A stretch of 64,000 bases of DNA from Serratia sp. H1w (GCF_000633355.1 NZ_AYMQ01000054.1:124001-188000); one strand, 5' to 3'. Shown: positions 54,404 through 63,500, counted from the first letter of the stretch. Notes: a model not told the origin generated them from the sequence alone. Made by a program: numbers and translations.

Positions 54404-55168
54404 TCAGATAGGCTCTCGCTGGCCGAGGGTGTCTGGTTGTTTATGCGCAGGCAAGGTTGCATAAGAACGGGATCTTCCCCCTAGTTGCACCGGAGAGATG
54501 AAGTTGGTTTCTGCGGGCACCTTTGGTTGCAGTGGCAAGCCCGGCAGATTGACGGATGATCGCTCGTTCAGATAATGCCCTCCCCCTTGCAGCAGCCATT
54601 GATACAGCTCCTGATTACATCTGAAATTCAGCTTACGCATGGCGTTTTGCTTATGAGCATTGGCGGTTTTATTGCTGATTTGCAAATAGTTGCCGGTATC
54701 CTGCCCGTTCATACCCATGTGTATACACCGTAAAACGTCCTCTTCCCGTGACGTCAACGGATACATACACGAGCAAACGTGGCTGGACGACATGGGTGAC
54801 TCGAAGGACGAAAACAGGACGCTATCCAACCTCTCGAATAATGCGGACAGAGGCTGGTGACGGTACAGCGCCCTGGTATTGCATTTTTCACAATGGACTC
54901 TTGGCCTTAGCTGATTTTTGTTGCGTCCCTGCTCGGTAATAAAGAACACCATCGGATGGTATTGCCGCGCTTGTAAGCGGTAATGCCACGGGTAGCTGGT
55001 GACCATATCACCCAAAAAAATAATATCGATATCGCTGCCAACCTGTGTTTCTTCAAGCAGGTGGATATTCTGCTGGCGGGCTTGAAAAAAGGCTTGCAGC
55101 CCCAGGCCCAGGCCATAGGTAAAATATCGGTCAGCATCGATGATCATGATGGAAAGAGCTTGTTTCAT
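54404..55168 (-). CDS. LuxR-type transcriptional regulator adjoining the fimbrial operon
   Basis: 254-residue protein. The N-terminus MKQALSIMIIDADRYFTYGLG looks like a degenerate receiver-like domain lacking a clear phospho-acceptor pattern. A cysteine-containing middle follows (VHCEKCNTRALYRH). A C-terminal LuxR HTH covers about residues 140-200 (LTSREEDVLRCIHMGMNGQDTGNYLQISNKTANAHKQNAMRKLNF). A long tail of about 55 residues is predicted to be flexible. The ATG at 55168 with AAAGGAA eight bases before is preferred over the TTG at 55186. Position beside the fimbrial genes suggests it controls them, which is inference. Confidence 0.8.
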   Translation of the reverse strand: MKQALSIMIIDADRYFTYGLGLGLQAFFQARQQNIHLLEETQVGSDIDIIFLGDMVTSYPWHYRLQARQYHPMVFFITEQGRNKNQLRPRVHCEKCNTRALYRHQPLSALFERLDSVLFSSFESPMSSSHVCSCMYPLTSREEDVLRCIHMGMNGQDTGNYLQISNKTANAHKQNAMRKLNFRCNQELYQWLLQGGGHYLNERSSVNLPGLPLQPKVPAETNFISPVQLGGRSRSYATLPAHKQPDTLGQREPI

Positions 55169-55277
55169 GGCCTGAGTTCCTTTCAACCAACGTGTCCGCC
55201 CTACGCAAGTCGCAGCGGCAGACTCGGGGATAAATGTCAGTAGAGAAATGGCTAGTGGTTGTCAGTAGATAGTGTGT

Positions 55278-55595
55278 TTAACCTTCCGCAGCAACGGGTT
55301 CTTTTTCCCTTTTGGCTTGATGTTTAGGTAATAGAGATGGCTCAGCAATGTACCAGCGTAAACTGTTATTCAGCGCGCCAGAGGTAACATAAGCTTTTTT
55401 GTTTTCAACCAATCGCAGCAGATAGTAACGAGCCAGGTATATTGTTGTCTCAGAGTATTCTGCAATTTCTCGTGTTTTTGGCCATTGAGTTTGTGGGGGA
55501 ACGCCTGTGTGAATGTCGCGCTTGCAAAGGGCTTGTAGAGCATTAAAAACATTATTAAGCTGATTTTCCCTTTCTTTATTGGTGCGATAAGACAT
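55278..55595 (-). CDS. PapI/FaeA-type fimbrial phase-variation regulator
   Basis: 105-residue protein. Residues about 38-90 (TREIAEYSETTIYLARYYLLRLVENKKAYVTSGALNNSLRWYI) match the winged helix of PapI/FaeA, the co-regulator that works with Lrp at GATC sites to switch pili on and off. GGAGGTAGTGAC precedes the ATG. It is divergent from the fimbrial operon over 762 bases. The N-terminus and the basic C-terminus (KHQAKREKEPVAAEG) extend beyond the usual 75-residue PapI. Confidence 0.82.
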   Translation of the reverse strand: MSYRTNKERENQLNNVFNALQALCKRDIHTGVPPQTQWPKTREIAEYSETTIYLARYYLLRLVENKKAYVTSGALNNSLRWYIAEPSLLPKHQAKREKEPVAAEG

Positions 55596-56357
55596 GTCAC
55601 TACCTCCTTTTAATGCGTCTTGATAGGGGCCATTCGAAATGGAATAATCCTACTCTGCTTACTTCTCTTGCTAACTTTCTCTAGGTGATAACAGGGGAAT
55701 ACTGTCAGAATCAGAACCCCCATTTCTTCCCGATGAGGCGTCAGTTTACCATTCTAAGCTATCACGGACTATTGTTTCGTGAAAATCAAATTTACGATCA
55801 ATGAGTTCGCAAATTAGACATTTTGTAGCATAAAATACTGGGTAAATCGTTTTTGCGACCGAAGTCGTCGCAATAAGAATATTCTCGCATATATTTAAGT
55901 TTTTTATTGCGAAATTGCGCTGTTTGGAAAACAACCCTTTCAAATTTTAAAGGTATTTGCAATAATTTTTTGGCGACAGGAGATGAGGTTGTCCGATGGA
56001 GTGGTCTGAGAATTTTCCCATCATAAATAGGCTTGTTCAATATTTAAATTGACACGTGGCGGGTTTTTGATTGCGATTCTCTCTATTCAAGGCTGTCGTA
56101 TAAAGTTGTATTTTAATAATTCGCTTTATTCATCGGATGAAGCGCCGGAAAAGTGTTGTCTTTTCTGGTGAGCTGCCCCTTCGCAAACAAGGGGAAGGAA
56201 AGGGATGCCTTCTTTTATGTCAAATGAAAGGATGCTGCCTGATATATCAATGACCGTCAAAATAAAACAGCGTTGTGCTGATGGGCACCGACTTTATTGT
56301 GCGGGGTAAATATATCTGGATTTCTCGTTAAATTAACGTTTTAAGGATAAAGAAAAC
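55596..56357. promoter_or_regulatory. Long AT-rich control region upstream of the fimbrial operon
   Basis: 762 bases with no convincing gene; small minus-strand frames here look like chance in AT-rich DNA. A single GATC occurs, inside ACGATC at 55794-55799, the PapI-dependent Lrp motif of pap-type operons. I found no pair of long inverted repeats of the kind used for DNA-inversion switches, though weak ones cannot be excluded by eye. Confidence 0.6.
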
Positions 56358-56894
56358 ATGAAACTGACTAACATTGCGCTGGCTACGATTTTGTCTCTGG
56401 GTATGGTATCTATGGCCAACGCCGATGCGGGTTCTGGTAAGGTAACATTCGACGGTAAAATCATTGATGCACCTTGCTCTATCGCACCAGAAAGCATCGA
56501 CCAGACCAAGAGCTTTGGTCAGGTAGCGAATGTGGCGCTGGTGAATGGCGGCAAATCCAGTGTTGTGAACTTTGATATCAAACTGCAAGGTTGCGACATC
56601 TCTAGCAAGAACAAAGTACAAGTGACCTTCAGTGGCCCAAATGGCGGCGCAACGGGTAACACCAATACCCTGCTGGCTATCACTGGCATCGCTAAAGGCG
56701 CAAGCATCGCTATGTTCGACGGTTCTAACCAGCCTATCACTCTGGGTACTGCGACCACCGTACAGAACCTGCAGACTGGGGCTAATACTTTGAGCTTCTC
56801 TGCTTATCTGCAAGGTCACGCCGGTACTACGTTGACGGATATCGTTGAAGGTGACTTCACTTCAACAACCAACTTTACCCTGGCATATAACTAA
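56358..56894 (+). CDS. Major fimbrial subunit, MrpA/FimA type
   Basis: Pilin of the MR/P-type chaperone-usher family, 178 aa. Signal peptide MKLTNIALATILSLGMVSMANA is followed by the donor strand GSGKVTFDGKIIDAPCSI, the conserved cysteine pair (Cys of DAPCSI and of LQGCDI) and the C-terminal beta-strand FTLAYN with the penultimate tyrosine bound by the chaperone. The aggregated pilus shaft would be made of this protein. It is the first gene of the operon and is followed by a strong hairpin. Confidence 0.93.
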   Translation: MKLTNIALATILSLGMVSMANADAGSGKVTFDGKIIDAPCSIAPESIDQTKSFGQVANVALVNGGKSSVVNFDIKLQGCDISSKNKVQVTFSGPNGGATGNTNTLLAITGIAKGASIAMFDGSNQPITLGTATTVQNLQTGANTLSFSAYLQGHAGTTLTDIVEGDFTSTTNFTLAYN

Positions 56895-56906
56895 TAGTTG
56901 ATATGA

Positions 56907-56934
56907 CTGCATGCGGTTTCCGCATGCAGTTTTT
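56907..56934 (+). terminator. Hairpin attenuator after the major fimbrin gene
   Basis: A perfect 10-bp stem (ctgcatgcgg / ccgcatgcag) with a TTT loop is followed by TTTTT. It is located 13 bases after the fimbrin stop and well before the second gene, so part of the transcripts should end here, giving excess pilin over the minor proteins. Confidence 0.88.
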
Positions 56935-56963
56935 GCTGTCCTTGTTCATTACGGGAGCCAGGG

Positions 56964-57497
56964 ATGTCGGCGAATACCTTTACCGCTACCTCGTTGTTTT
57001 TATTGGTGAGTGTTGTGACTGCTCTGCCGGCTTGGGCGGGGAGCCAACTCAGCATGAACGGGGCGATAGTGGCTACTGCCTGCGATATTGATACCACCAG
57101 TCGAGACCAGACCGTGGATATGGGAACACTTCCCTTCGATCGGATTGTTAATGACAGCCAGGCATTGGCACAGCCATTCAGTATTCGGCTGGTGAACTGC
57201 ACGTTAAAACATACCGGGGATAACATTTTGGGCAAACAGCATTTCCGGGTCACGTTTGACGGTCGCAATGAAGACGGGCGTTTCGGCGTTGAAGGTGCGG
57301 CGCGCGGTGTGGCGCTAGTGCTGAGTGATACGCAGGGGAACGAGGCCGTTCCAGGTAAAGAGCTACCAACGCAAACGCCAGTGTTGCAGGGCAAGGAAAT
57401 GCGGCTGAATTACACCGCACGCATGGTAAGCAACAACCAACCGTTGCAGACCGGCACTTATAGTGCCCAGGTGCGCTACCAGTTGGACTATCACTGA
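56964..57497 (+). CDS. Minor fimbrial protein, MrpB type
   Basis: 177-residue fimbrial protein with signal peptide (to about residue 25, ALPAWA-GS) and a pilin fold: GAIVATACDI and VNCTLKHTG cysteines, C-terminal YSAQVRYQLDYH. It sits in the position of mrpB of Proteus MR/P fimbriae and resembles the anchor/terminator subunits (PapH-like). Confidence 0.85.
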   Translation: MSANTFTATSLFLLVSVVTALPAWAGSQLSMNGAIVATACDIDTTSRDQTVDMGTLPFDRIVNDSQALAQPFSIRLVNCTLKHTGDNILGKQHFRVTFDGRNEDGRFGVEGAARGVALVLSDTQGNEAVPGKELPTQTPVLQGKEMRLNYTARMVSNNQPLQTGTYSAQVRYQLDYH

Positions 57498-57619
57498 ACA
57501 GCGGGCTGACGAGCTAATGGACGGTCAGTACGCCAAGACAGATTTACTTCCCCGGCAGGGTATCCCCTTTAATAACAACCATAACGCCCGGGAAAGTTAT
57601 AACGCATAAAGGTCAATGG

Positions 57620-60196
57620 ATGATGAGCACCCCACTTGCAGGAGTACAGGTTCCGCGCACCCGCCTGTTGCCGCTGTTGATCGCGCTGGCACTGGTGAAT
57701 GGCCAGGTTTCAGCCGCCAAACCCATCGAATTCAATACCGACGTGCTCGATATTCAGGAGCGCGGCAATATCGATTTAGGGCGTTTTTCCCGTGGCGGTT
57801 ACGTGATGCCGGGCGACTACAGTTTGCTGATCAACGTTAATCAGCAGGAACTGCCGGAACAATCGATCTCATTTTATCCGACGGAACAAGATCCGAACGT
57901 GACCGAAGCCTGTCTGTCTGCCGCCTTGGTGGAGCAGATGGGGCTCAAGGAAGAGTTTACCCGTCAACTGACCTGGTGGCACAACGGGCAGTGTCTGATG
58001 CTCGGCAGCCTGAAAGGGATGACGGTGCGCCCTGATCTGGGTAGCAATACCCTCTATCTCAGCATTCCGCAGGCCTATCTGGAGTACAGCTCTCCCGATT
58101 GGGATCCGCCGGCGCGCTGGGATAACGGCATTCCTGGGCTGTTACTGGATTACAACCTCAATGCCCAAAGCCAGCGTCAGCAGCAGAACGACGGCGCCGA
58201 GAAAGGCTACAACCTGAACGGTAACGGGGTGGTGGGCGCCAATGCGGGAAGCTGGCGGTTGCGTGCAAGTTGGCAAACACAGATCGAACACCAGACTGGC
58301 TCGGGGCAGCCAAGCACGCAGCAGTTTGAGTGGACACAATATACCGCTTACCGGGCGATCGCGCAGTTGCGCGCCAAATTGACGGTGGGTGAAGACTTCC
58401 TGAACTCCGATATCTTCGACAGTTTCCGTTACACCGGGCTTAGCTTGGTGAGTGATGACGCAATGCTGCCCCCTAACCTGCGTGGTTATGCGCCGGAAGT
58501 GAGCGGTGTGGCGCGTACCAACGCCAGGGTCGTGGTCAGCCAGCAGGGAAGGGTGCTGTATGAAGCGCTGGTCCCTGCCGGGCCGTTCCGTATTCAGGAT
58601 CTGAGCAATGCGGTATCGGGGCTGATGGACGTGAGGATCGAGGAGCAGGACGGTAGCGTACAGGCTTTCAGTATCAGTACGGCGAGCATCCCTTACCTGA
58701 CCAGGCCGGGTATGGTGCGCTACAAGCTGGCGAGCGGGCGGCCAACCGACTGGCGGCATCGCACGCAGGGGCCGATGTTTGGCAGCGGCGAATTTTCGTG
58801 GGGCGTCAGCAATGGCTGGTCGCTGTTCGGCGGCGGCGTGGTTGCCGGCGACGAGTACAACGCGTTGGCGGTGGGTATTGGCCGCGATTTGATGGCGTTT
58901 GGCGCACTGTCGTTTGACGTGACCCAGTCGCGGGCGAGCTTGCCGCAGGGGGATACGCTGAGCGGGGGCTCCTATCGCCTGCGTTATTCGAAGAACTTCG
59001 ATCAGATTGGTGGTCAGGTGACCTTTGCCGGCTACCGCTTCTCGGAACGCAACTTTATGACCATGGGCGACTTCCTGGAGCTGCGTAACCTCGGTACCCG
59101 TAGTCAGAGCGGCAAAGAGATGTACACCGTGTCCTACAGCCAGCAGTTCCGTGAAATGGGAATGACGGCCAACCTCAACTATGACCACCAAACCTATTGG
59201 GATCGGGACGCCAACGATCGCTACAGCCTGTCTCTGATGCGTTATATGAACGTTGGTCGCTTCAAGAACCTTAGCCTGTCGCTGACCGGCTACCGCAATC
59301 AGTACAACGGGCAGAATGATGACGGGGTGTTCCTTTCTCTCTCGCTGCCTTGGGGTAACAGCGGTTCGGTGAGCTACAGCGGCACGGTGGATCGCAATGA
59401 CAATACGCATCGGGTCAGCTATTCCGATCGGGTCGGCGATCGCGGCAGCTATCAGGTGAGCACTGGTTGGACACGTAAAGGTGCCTTGGCCAGTGGTTAC
59501 TACAGCCATGACGCGGATTGGGCACAGATTAATGCCACCGCCAGCGCCCAATCGGGCAGCTACAGCTCGGTGGGATTGGCATTGCAAGGTGGGGTCACGG
59601 CGACTGCGGAAGGTGCGGCGATGCACCGGGTCTCTATACCGGGCGGAACCCGCCTGCTGGTTGATACCGGCGGAGTCGCCGATATCCCTATCCGCAACTA
59701 CAGTTCGCCGGTGCGGACCAACCGATTCGGCAAAGCGGTGGTGGCGGACATCAACGGTTACTACCGTAACAGGGTGAATATCGATCTGGACCACCTGCCG
59801 GATAATGCCGAAGCGATGAAGTCAGTCGTGCAGGCCACGCTGACGGAAGGGGCGATAGGCTATCGCCGATTCGACGTGATTTCTGGTGAGAAGGCCATGG
59901 CGGTGATCCGTTTGGCGGACGGCACCATGCCGCCGTTCGGCGCTACGGTACAGAACCTGAAAAACCGCGAAGTGGGGATCGTCAGCGACGGCGGCAGCGT
60001 ATACCTGAGCGGTATTGAGCGTGGCGAGAAGATGACGGTTCATTGGGATGACCAGGCGCAGTGCGAGTTGACCTTGCCAGCGGCATTGCCAACCAGTGGC
60101 ATGAATGATCTGCTGCTGCCTTGCCGGATGATCACCCCTAAAAAGGACACCACGGACCTGGCCGCAGTACAGACAAAGGCTGAGATAACACAATGA
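57620..60196 (+). CDS. Fimbrial outer-membrane usher
   Basis: Usher protein (858 aa) that assembles and secretes fimbrial subunits. Signal peptide ends near VSAAK; N-terminal domain begins IEFNTDVLDIQERGNIDLGRFSRGGYVMPGDY, followed by the 24-strand barrel with PPNLRGYAPEVSGVARTNARV (plug flank), and C-terminal domains (GVATxx-type) including GIVSDGGSVYLSG, CELTLP and LLPCRMI. Position and pattern correspond to MrpC. The ATG at 57620 has AAAGG seven bases ahead. Its stop overlaps the chaperone start by four bases. Confidence 0.95.
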   Translation: MMSTPLAGVQVPRTRLLPLLIALALVNGQVSAAKPIEFNTDVLDIQERGNIDLGRFSRGGYVMPGDYSLLINVNQQELPEQSISFYPTEQDPNVTEACLSAALVEQMGLKEEFTRQLTWWHNGQCLMLGSLKGMTVRPDLGSNTLYLSIPQAYLEYSSPDWDPPARWDNGIPGLLLDYNLNAQSQRQQQNDGAEKGYNLNGNGVVGANAGSWRLRASWQTQIEHQTGSGQPSTQQFEWTQYTAYRAIAQLRAKLTVGEDFLNSDIFDSFRYTGLSLVSDDAMLPPNLRGYAPEVSGVARTNARVVVSQQGRVLYEALVPAGPFRIQDLSNAVSGLMDVRIEEQDGSVQAFSISTASIPYLTRPGMVRYKLASGRPTDWRHRTQGPMFGSGEFSWGVSNGWSLFGGGVVAGDEYNALAVGIGRDLMAFGALSFDVTQSRASLPQGDTLSGGSYRLRYSKNFDQIGGQVTFAGYRFSERNFMTMGDFLELRNLGTRSQSGKEMYTVSYSQQFREMGMTANLNYDHQTYWDRDANDRYSLSLMRYMNVGRFKNLSLSLTGYRNQYNGQNDDGVFLSLSLPWGNSGSVSYSGTVDRNDNTHRVSYSDRVGDRGSYQVSTGWTRKGALASGYYSHDADWAQINATASAQSGSYSSVGLALQGGVTATAEGAAMHRVSIPGGTRLLVDTGGVADIPIRNYSSPVRTNRFGKAVVADINGYYRNRVNIDLDHLPDNAEAMKSVVQATLTEGAIGYRRFDVISGEKAMAVIRLADGTMPPFGATVQNLKNREVGIVSDGGSVYLSGIERGEKMTVHWDDQAQCELTLPAALPTSGMNDLLLPCRMITPKKDTTDLAAVQTKAEITQ

Positions 60197-60957
60197 TGAG
60201 ACACGACATGAACAAAGTGAATACGGGGATGGTGCTGGTCGCCGGAACCTTGTTGTGCGCACTGACGACACAGGCACACGCAGCCATTGCGCTGGATCGT
60301 ACCCGGATTATCTTCCCGGGGGGCGATAAATCGGTCAGCCTGAGTGTCAACAATGACAACCCGCAACTGCCGTACCTGGCGCAGGGCTGGATAGAGGATA
60401 CGAAGGGCAACAAGGTGACCAGCCCGTTAACGGTGCTGCCGCCGGTACAGCGCATCGAACCGGGTGCGAAGAGCCAAGTAAAAGTCCAGGCGTTACCTGT
60501 CTTGAGCCAATTGCCACAAGATCGCGAAACGCTGTTCTACTTTAACCTGCGTGAAATCCCGCCGAAGAGTGAGAAGGCTAACACCTTGCAACTGGCGTTG
60601 CAGACGCGCATCAAGCTGTTCTATCGGCCACAGGCGCTGGTGAAGACGATGACCGAAATGGCGACGCCGTGGCAGGACCAGCTGACGATGACCAAGCAGG
60701 GTGACAAGTACGTGGTGAACAACCCGACGCCGTACTACGTGACGCTGGTGGACGCAGGCAGCAGGCAAGGTGTGAGCGCGACGGGGTTTGAGCCACTGAT
60801 GCTGGAGCCGAAAAGTAGCGCTCCTTTAGGCGTAAGTGCATCGGTATTAGGCGGGTCGCCTGTGCTGACCTACGTCAACGATTATGGCGGCCGCCCAGCG
60901 CTGACGTTCCATTGCGGTGGAACAAACTGTCAGGTTGTGCCGGTGAAGAAGGGTTAA
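60193..60957 (+). CDS. Periplasmic fimbrial chaperone
   Basis: PapD-family chaperone, 254 aa, with signal peptide (ALTTQAHA) and two Ig-like domains. Visible are the AIALDRTRIIFPGGDKSVSLSV G1-strand start, the subunit-binding LPYLAQGWIED, and LFYFNLREIPP of the F1-G1 region, followed by TRIKLFYRPQAL. It delivers subunits to the usher. In the MrpD position. It may start at 60193 (overlapping the usher gene by ATGA) or at the ATG 60208. Confidence 0.93.
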   Translation: MMRHDMNKVNTGMVLVAGTLLCALTTQAHAAIALDRTRIIFPGGDKSVSLSVNNDNPQLPYLAQGWIEDTKGNKVTSPLTVLPPVQRIEPGAKSQVKVQALPVLSQLPQDRETLFYFNLREIPPKSEKANTLQLALQTRIKLFYRPQALVKTMTEMATPWQDQLTMTKQGDKYVVNNPTPYYVTLVDAGSRQGVSATGFEPLMLEPKSSAPLGVSASVLGGSPVLTYVNDYGGRPALTFHCGGTNCQVVPVKKG

Positions 60958-61020
60958 TTCAAGCCGGTCGTGCCAGGTAGCAGGGAGAGGGCGCGGGTCA
61001 GGTCAGCAAGGAGAGAACGT

Positions 61021-61545
61021 ATGCAACAATATTATCCTGTTCCTGGCAAGCATCGCCGGGTGGGCATGTCGGGGTACTGTCTTGCGGGGGCGCTATTAAG
61101 TGCCTTGCTGACGAGCGTTCCGGCCAGCGCGTTGCCGGTGAATATCAGGGGAACCATTATACTGCCACCGCCTTGTACGATTAATAATAATCAAACCATT
61201 CGGGTGGATTTTGGCGATGAAGTGATGACTATCCGGATTGATGGCGTCAACTATAAGCAGACCATTGTCTATAGCCTGGATTGCGACATCCAGAAATCCA
61301 ACGATCTGAAAATGAGTATTCAGGGCGGCACGGCTGGCTTTGGCACCGGATTGTTAAGCACTAATAAAAGCGATCTGGGCATCGCTTTGTACTATGGGAC
61401 GCAACAGCTAAATATCAATACCTGGTTTAACTACAGCTATCCCAATAAGCCGGTGTTGTATGCGGTGCCGGTCAAGCGTAGCGGGGCCACTCTGACGGGG
61501 GGCGAATTTACCGCCTCTGCGACGTTATTAATTGATTACCAGTAA
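61021..61545 (+). CDS. Minor fimbrial subunit, MrpE type
   Basis: 175-residue pilin-fold protein. Signal sequence to about residue 40 (PASA-LP), then LPPPCTINNNQTIRVDFGDE and SLDCDIQKSN cysteines, and C-terminal EFTASATLLIDYQ. AAGGAGA seven bases before the ATG at 61021 decides the start over a longer frame from 60970. It shows clear similarity to the next gene product (the CTINxxxxIxVDFG and VNYxQxIxYxLxC patterns), suggesting a duplication. Confidence 0.88.
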   Translation: MQQYYPVPGKHRRVGMSGYCLAGALLSALLTSVPASALPVNIRGTIILPPPCTINNNQTIRVDFGDEVMTIRIDGVNYKQTIVYSLDCDIQKSNDLKMSIQGGTAGFGTGLLSTNKSDLGIALYYGTQQLNINTWFNYSYPNKPVLYAVPVKRSGATLTGGEFTASATLLIDYQ

Positions 61546-61558
61546 GGGAGCATAAGAT

Positions 61559-62047
61559 ATGCGAATTCTACTGTTATCCCTACTGGCTGCGGGTATAAGC
61601 GGCTTTTTACCTGCGGTATTTGCCGCTGGGGGCGATATGGAGTTTCGGGGAACGCTGCTTGAGCCACCGCCTTGTACCATCAATAGTGGTAATAATATCA
61701 TCGTTGATTTTGGCCTTAAGGTCGGTGTCAAAAAAGTGGATGGCGTCAACTATATGCAGGACATTAATTACGATCTGGTCTGTGAGCCAAATACTCACAG
61801 CTGGGCGTTGAAATTGAAGTTGACGGGAAACCCCATCTCTTTTGATAACGCGGCGGTGCAAACCAATATTAACGGACTGGGGATTAAAATCCTGCGTGAC
61901 GGCCAGCCCTTTGTGCTTGGCAGTGAAATAACCATCACGCCGGCCAGTAAACCCCAACTTAAGGCCGTTCCGGTGCAACAGGCGGGTATCGTGTTAACGG
62001 AAGGCGCGTTTGAAGCAGCGGCGACGCTTCAGGCTGACTATCAATAA
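61559..62047 (+). CDS. Minor fimbrial subunit, MrpF type
   Basis: 162-residue pilin-fold protein with signal peptide to about FAA-GG, LEPPPCTINSGNNIIVDFGL and YDLVCEPNTH cysteines, and C-terminal FEAAATLQADYQ. Paralogue of the preceding gene product. Gene lies 13 bases downstream with a GGGAGC site; it is in the mrpF position. Confidence 0.88.
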   Translation: MRILLLSLLAAGISGFLPAVFAAGGDMEFRGTLLEPPPCTINSGNNIIVDFGLKVGVKKVDGVNYMQDINYDLVCEPNTHSWALKLKLTGNPISFDNAAVQTNINGLGIKILRDGQPFVLGSEITITPASKPQLKAVPVQQAGIVLTEGAFEAAATLQADYQ

Positions 62048-62062
62048 CAGGGAGGTCATATC

Positions 62063-62593
62063 ATGCGAATTTCGGCACTGTTACTGTCCCTGGCGGTAGG
62101 GCTTGGTGGTTTCTCCAGCATGTCTCAGGCGGTTGATAACGTACGCTTCAGGGGGGCGTTGATTGCTGACCCGTGCACATTGCGAGTCACCGATGAAAAT
62201 ATCACTATCGATTTTGGTTCGATCGTCGAGAAATATCTTTATCTCAACACCCGTACGCTAGGGGTGCCGCTGGTATTACATCTTGATGATTGCGATCTTA
62301 GCCTGGGAAATATGGTGAAGTTGACTTTTTCCGGTACGGAAAACAGCAGACTGAATGGCCTGTTGGCGATATCCGGGGCTAGCACGACCAGCGGTATTGG
62401 CATCGGTATTGAAACGCAACAGGGGAATAAGGTGGCGCTCAATACTGGTAGCTATAACCAAGGGCTGATCACGGGAAATAATACCATTAACCTGCGGACC
62501 TACGTGCAGGGGGAACCCGATGCGATTAACCAAAAAACCATTAACCCTGGTGAGTTTACCGCCAGCGCGACGTTCTTATTGGAATATGAGTAG
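62063..62593 (+). CDS. Minor fimbrial subunit, MrpG type
   Basis: 176-residue pilin-fold protein: signal peptide to about SQA-VD, FRGALIADPCTLRVTDENITIDFG, HLDDCDLSLGN and C-terminal FTASATFLLEYE. AGGGAGGTCA precedes the ATG. It sits directly before the adhesin, as MrpG does, and is probably the adaptor linking the adhesin to the tip. Confidence 0.88.
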   Translation: MRISALLLSLAVGLGGFSSMSQAVDNVRFRGALIADPCTLRVTDENITIDFGSIVEKYLYLNTRTLGVPLVLHLDDCDLSLGNMVKLTFSGTENSRLNGLLAISGASTTSGIGIGIETQQGNKVALNTGSYNQGLITGNNTINLRTYVQGEPDAINQKTINPGEFTASATFLLEYE

Positions 62594-62672
62594 CCTGTAA
62601 CACGGCTTACCCTGAAATCGACGGCGTCACTAATAGGTACGCGGTAGATAAGGGATGATCACAGGGGTATTT

Positions 62673-63500
62673 ATGCAAGCCATTAGAGTGATGCTGTTAG
62701 CTGTCATGTTACTGACAGCCTATAGTGCCAATAGCGCGATTTATTCTTATATTACTCGCAGTGAGGGTACGCCCTCAGATGCTAAATATTGGTGGACCAT
62801 TGAATATTGGGACACCGTTGATGCTACGCCGAACCCCTGTTATGGGTGGTCACAATGTACCGTATTTATCGGCCACCGACATAGTGATGCTGGGGAGGCC
62901 GGCAACTGGGTCTCGGATGGTAACGAATATCTTGATGGTGTTCAGGGGTATCGGACGGTTGGCGATATAGGGGCTGCTTTTCAGCGCAGATATGCGTTGC
63001 CTCGCAGCGGCACCCAGAGCCACAACGGGCCAGCGGTGACTCAGGAATGCGTCGGGATATACTTTAAGGCGTCAACAGGCACGTCAGGTGCGTTTGGGAG
63101 CCCTATGATGGCCAGCAGTCTATGTGGGATCGTACCGCCGCCGGTGGGCAAGTGCGAGTTTACCGACACCAGCCTTGAGCTGACCCACGGCCAGGTGCAA
63201 CTGAGGGATATTGAAGGACATCAGGCCCGGCAGACCGGTTATGTCCGTTGTACGCAAGAAATGGACGTGATGGTTTATCTTGCCGGGTCGGCCGGTAACG
63301 GTATGGTTAATCTGCGAAGCGATGGTAGCCTGCAAACCCGCTTGACCATTGCTGGCGTGAGTGGTTCTACCGGGGTCAGAGTACATGCTTTGGCGGGCGT
63401 CAAGATGCCGCTGGAGTTTGCTTCTACCCTGACTAAAGTGGGGGCCGTGGAGGCGGGTGATTTCTTCGGTTCGGCTACCGCGATCCTGACCATGCCATAG
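62673..63500 (+). CDS. Tip adhesin, MrpH type (putative zinc-binding)
   Basis: 275-residue two-domain adhesin: signal peptide to about NSA, N-terminal receptor-binding domain (about 23-155) and C-terminal pilin domain (CEFTDTSLELTHGQVQL... to AILTMP). The lectin-like domain keeps an HxH pair (His68 and His70 in FIGHRHSD) and a later histidine (His117 in TQSHNGP), the pattern of the zinc site described for Proteus MrpH. An AGGGG six bases ahead supports ATG 62673 over 62655. It is the last gene of the fimbrial operon, as in mrpABCDEFGH. Confidence 0.88.
   Translation: MQAIRVMLLAVMLLTAYSANSAIYSYITRSEGTPSDAKYWWTIEYWDTVDATPNPCYGWSQCTVFIGHRHSDAGEAGNWVSDGNEYLDGVQGYRTVGDIGAAFQRRYALPRSGTQSHNGPAVTQECVGIYFKASTGTSGAFGSPMMASSLCGIVPPPVGKCEFTDTSLELTHGQVQLRDIEGHQARQTGYVRCTQEMDVMVYLAGSAGNGMVNLRSDGSLQTRLTIAGVSGSTGVRVHALAGVKMPLEFASTLTKVGAVEAGDFFGSATAILTMP

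Noticed and set aside
55746-56040. Two short minus-strand frames in the fimbrial control region
   Set aside because: AT-rich, overlapping each other, without ribosome sites or similarity; likely chance.
55596-56357. Invertible promoter element of the fim/mrp type
   Set aside because: No long inverted repeat pair and no recombinase gene seen; only short palindromes such as cctttcaaattttaaagg were found.
58142-59794. 550-codon open frame on the minus strand inside the usher gene
   Set aside because: It is entirely antisense to a clear usher gene, has no recognisable domain, and reflects codon bias of the sense gene.
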